A model generated the notes under the pieces. The model was not told the DNA's origin and did no database searches. It saw only the letters and a list, made by a program, of their open reading frames with translations. A stretch of DNA of 6,229 bases from SIG636 sp045604285 (GTDB taxonomy: Bacteria; Bacillota; Clostridia; Oscillospirales; CAG-382). The stretch spans positions 1 to 6,229 of the forward strand of contig JAZUNS010000101.1 in assembly GCA_045604285.1 (NCBI GenBank). The letters are read 5' to 3'. The number at the start of each line of letters is the position of its first letter. Within the stretch, counting starts at the first letter, position 1. This document shows positions 5,925-6,229 of the stretch, piece after piece. The position numbers and the translations under genes are program-made.

Positions 5925-6229
5925 TTAGCTGAAAAAGCTGCTTTCTTGCTTTTGACGGCACACCTCGCCGTAGGGGCAGAAGGTGCAATCGGTTTTTTGC
6001 TTTTTAAATGGGCCAACGCACATATCGCCATCGGTTATGCGGTCGGCGGTTTCGGCAATATGGCCGAATATCTGTTGCTTGTACAGGGCAAGCTCTTCGT
6101 CGCTTGCCTCCTTTACGCTAAGGTGTCCCCTTTTGCCGCGGTCGTCCATGTCGTCTACAAGCTCCTTGTCATCGGTAACAATGCCCCGCTGAAGGTCACC
6201 CTTGCCCTTCTCCGGCAGCAGAAAGGAAC
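5925..6229 (-). CDS. addB: ATP-dependent helicase/nuclease subunit B (AddB), C-terminal fragment
   Basis: The last 100 residues and the stop of a gene that enters from the right edge; the frame is open to base 6229, with no start in the window. The C-terminus has C-x2-C-PYG-x2-C (cysteines encoded within 5958-5987). This matches the C-x2-C-x5-C spacing of the three C-terminal cysteines that, with a distant upstream cysteine, bind the 4Fe-4S cluster of Bacillus subtilis AddB. The preceding residues (GIVTDDKELVDDMDD, then LSVKEASDEEL) fit the usual AddB tail, in which the nuclease core ends before the cluster. The catalytic PD-(D/E)XK residues and the first cluster cysteine would lie outside the window. 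A further cysteine, in DMCVGPF 11 residues before the cluster triplet, is extra. The stop is 9 bases before addA, the classic addB-addA order. An internal ATG at 6147-6149 is not a start, because the homology continues upstream of it. Confidence 0.93.
   Translation of the reverse strand, partial: SFLLPEKGKGDLQRGIVTDDKELVDDMDDRGKRGHLSVKEASDEELALYKQQIFGHIAETADRITDGDMCVGPFKKQKTDCTFCPYGEVCRQKQESSFFS

Noticed and set aside
5925..6149. Independent small Cys-rich protein of 74 residues starting at the ATG at 6147-6149
   Set aside because: The frame continues open to the window edge, and both the tail and the C-x2-C-x5-C motif match the AddB C-terminus.

Overview
All credible genes in this window lie on the minus strand, so they are read from high to low coordinates. 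The content fits a Clostridia-type member of the Firmicutes, probably a gut Oscillospiraceae/Ruminococcaceae-like organism. The reasons are an AddAB-type (not RecBCD) recombination nuclease, strong AGGAGG-type ribosome binding sites, a surface protein with a Gram-positive xPxTG sorting signal, and short hairpin-rich intergenic repeats. The assignment is an inference; no rRNA or other marker is present.

Layout from the right edge, in transcription order. (1) 5925-6229 is the 3' end of addB, cut by the window edge, carrying the C-terminal cysteines of the AddB iron-sulfur cluster. (2) After 9 bases comes a complete addA (2499-5915), a 1138-residue UvrD-type helicase with a RecB-type nuclease domain; all expected motifs are intact. 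It contains an apparent in-frame insertion of about 30 basic residues, encoded by DNA made of three successive hairpins inside an enclosing imperfect stem (about 3939-4039). (3) The stop codon of addA overlaps the ribosome binding site of an exported, membrane-tethered alpha/beta-hydrolase (1214-2485), which looks like the third gene of the addBA operon. (4) An intergenic region (979-1213) holds a perfect 12-bp A/T hairpin, a near-consensus extended -10 promoter, and a predicted stem-loop at the extreme 5' end of the next transcript. (5) 133-978 encodes a small surface protein: signal peptide, Ser/Glu-rich stalk, three CxxC-containing repeats, then a TPDTG sorting signal. (6) 1-132 is non-coding and holds a modular array of small hairpins separated by copies of AATATCACT, followed by a long-range inverted repeat.

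AddA and AddB together form the double-strand-break resection machine that loads RecA. The hydrolase and the repeat protein are envelope proteins. Both use acidic Ser/Glu spacers next to a C-terminal membrane helix, but nothing in the sequence links them to DNA repair. The most unusual items are the palindrome-rich insertion inside addA, the hairpin array at the left edge, and the repeat surface protein, one of whose repeats has lost its first cysteine.
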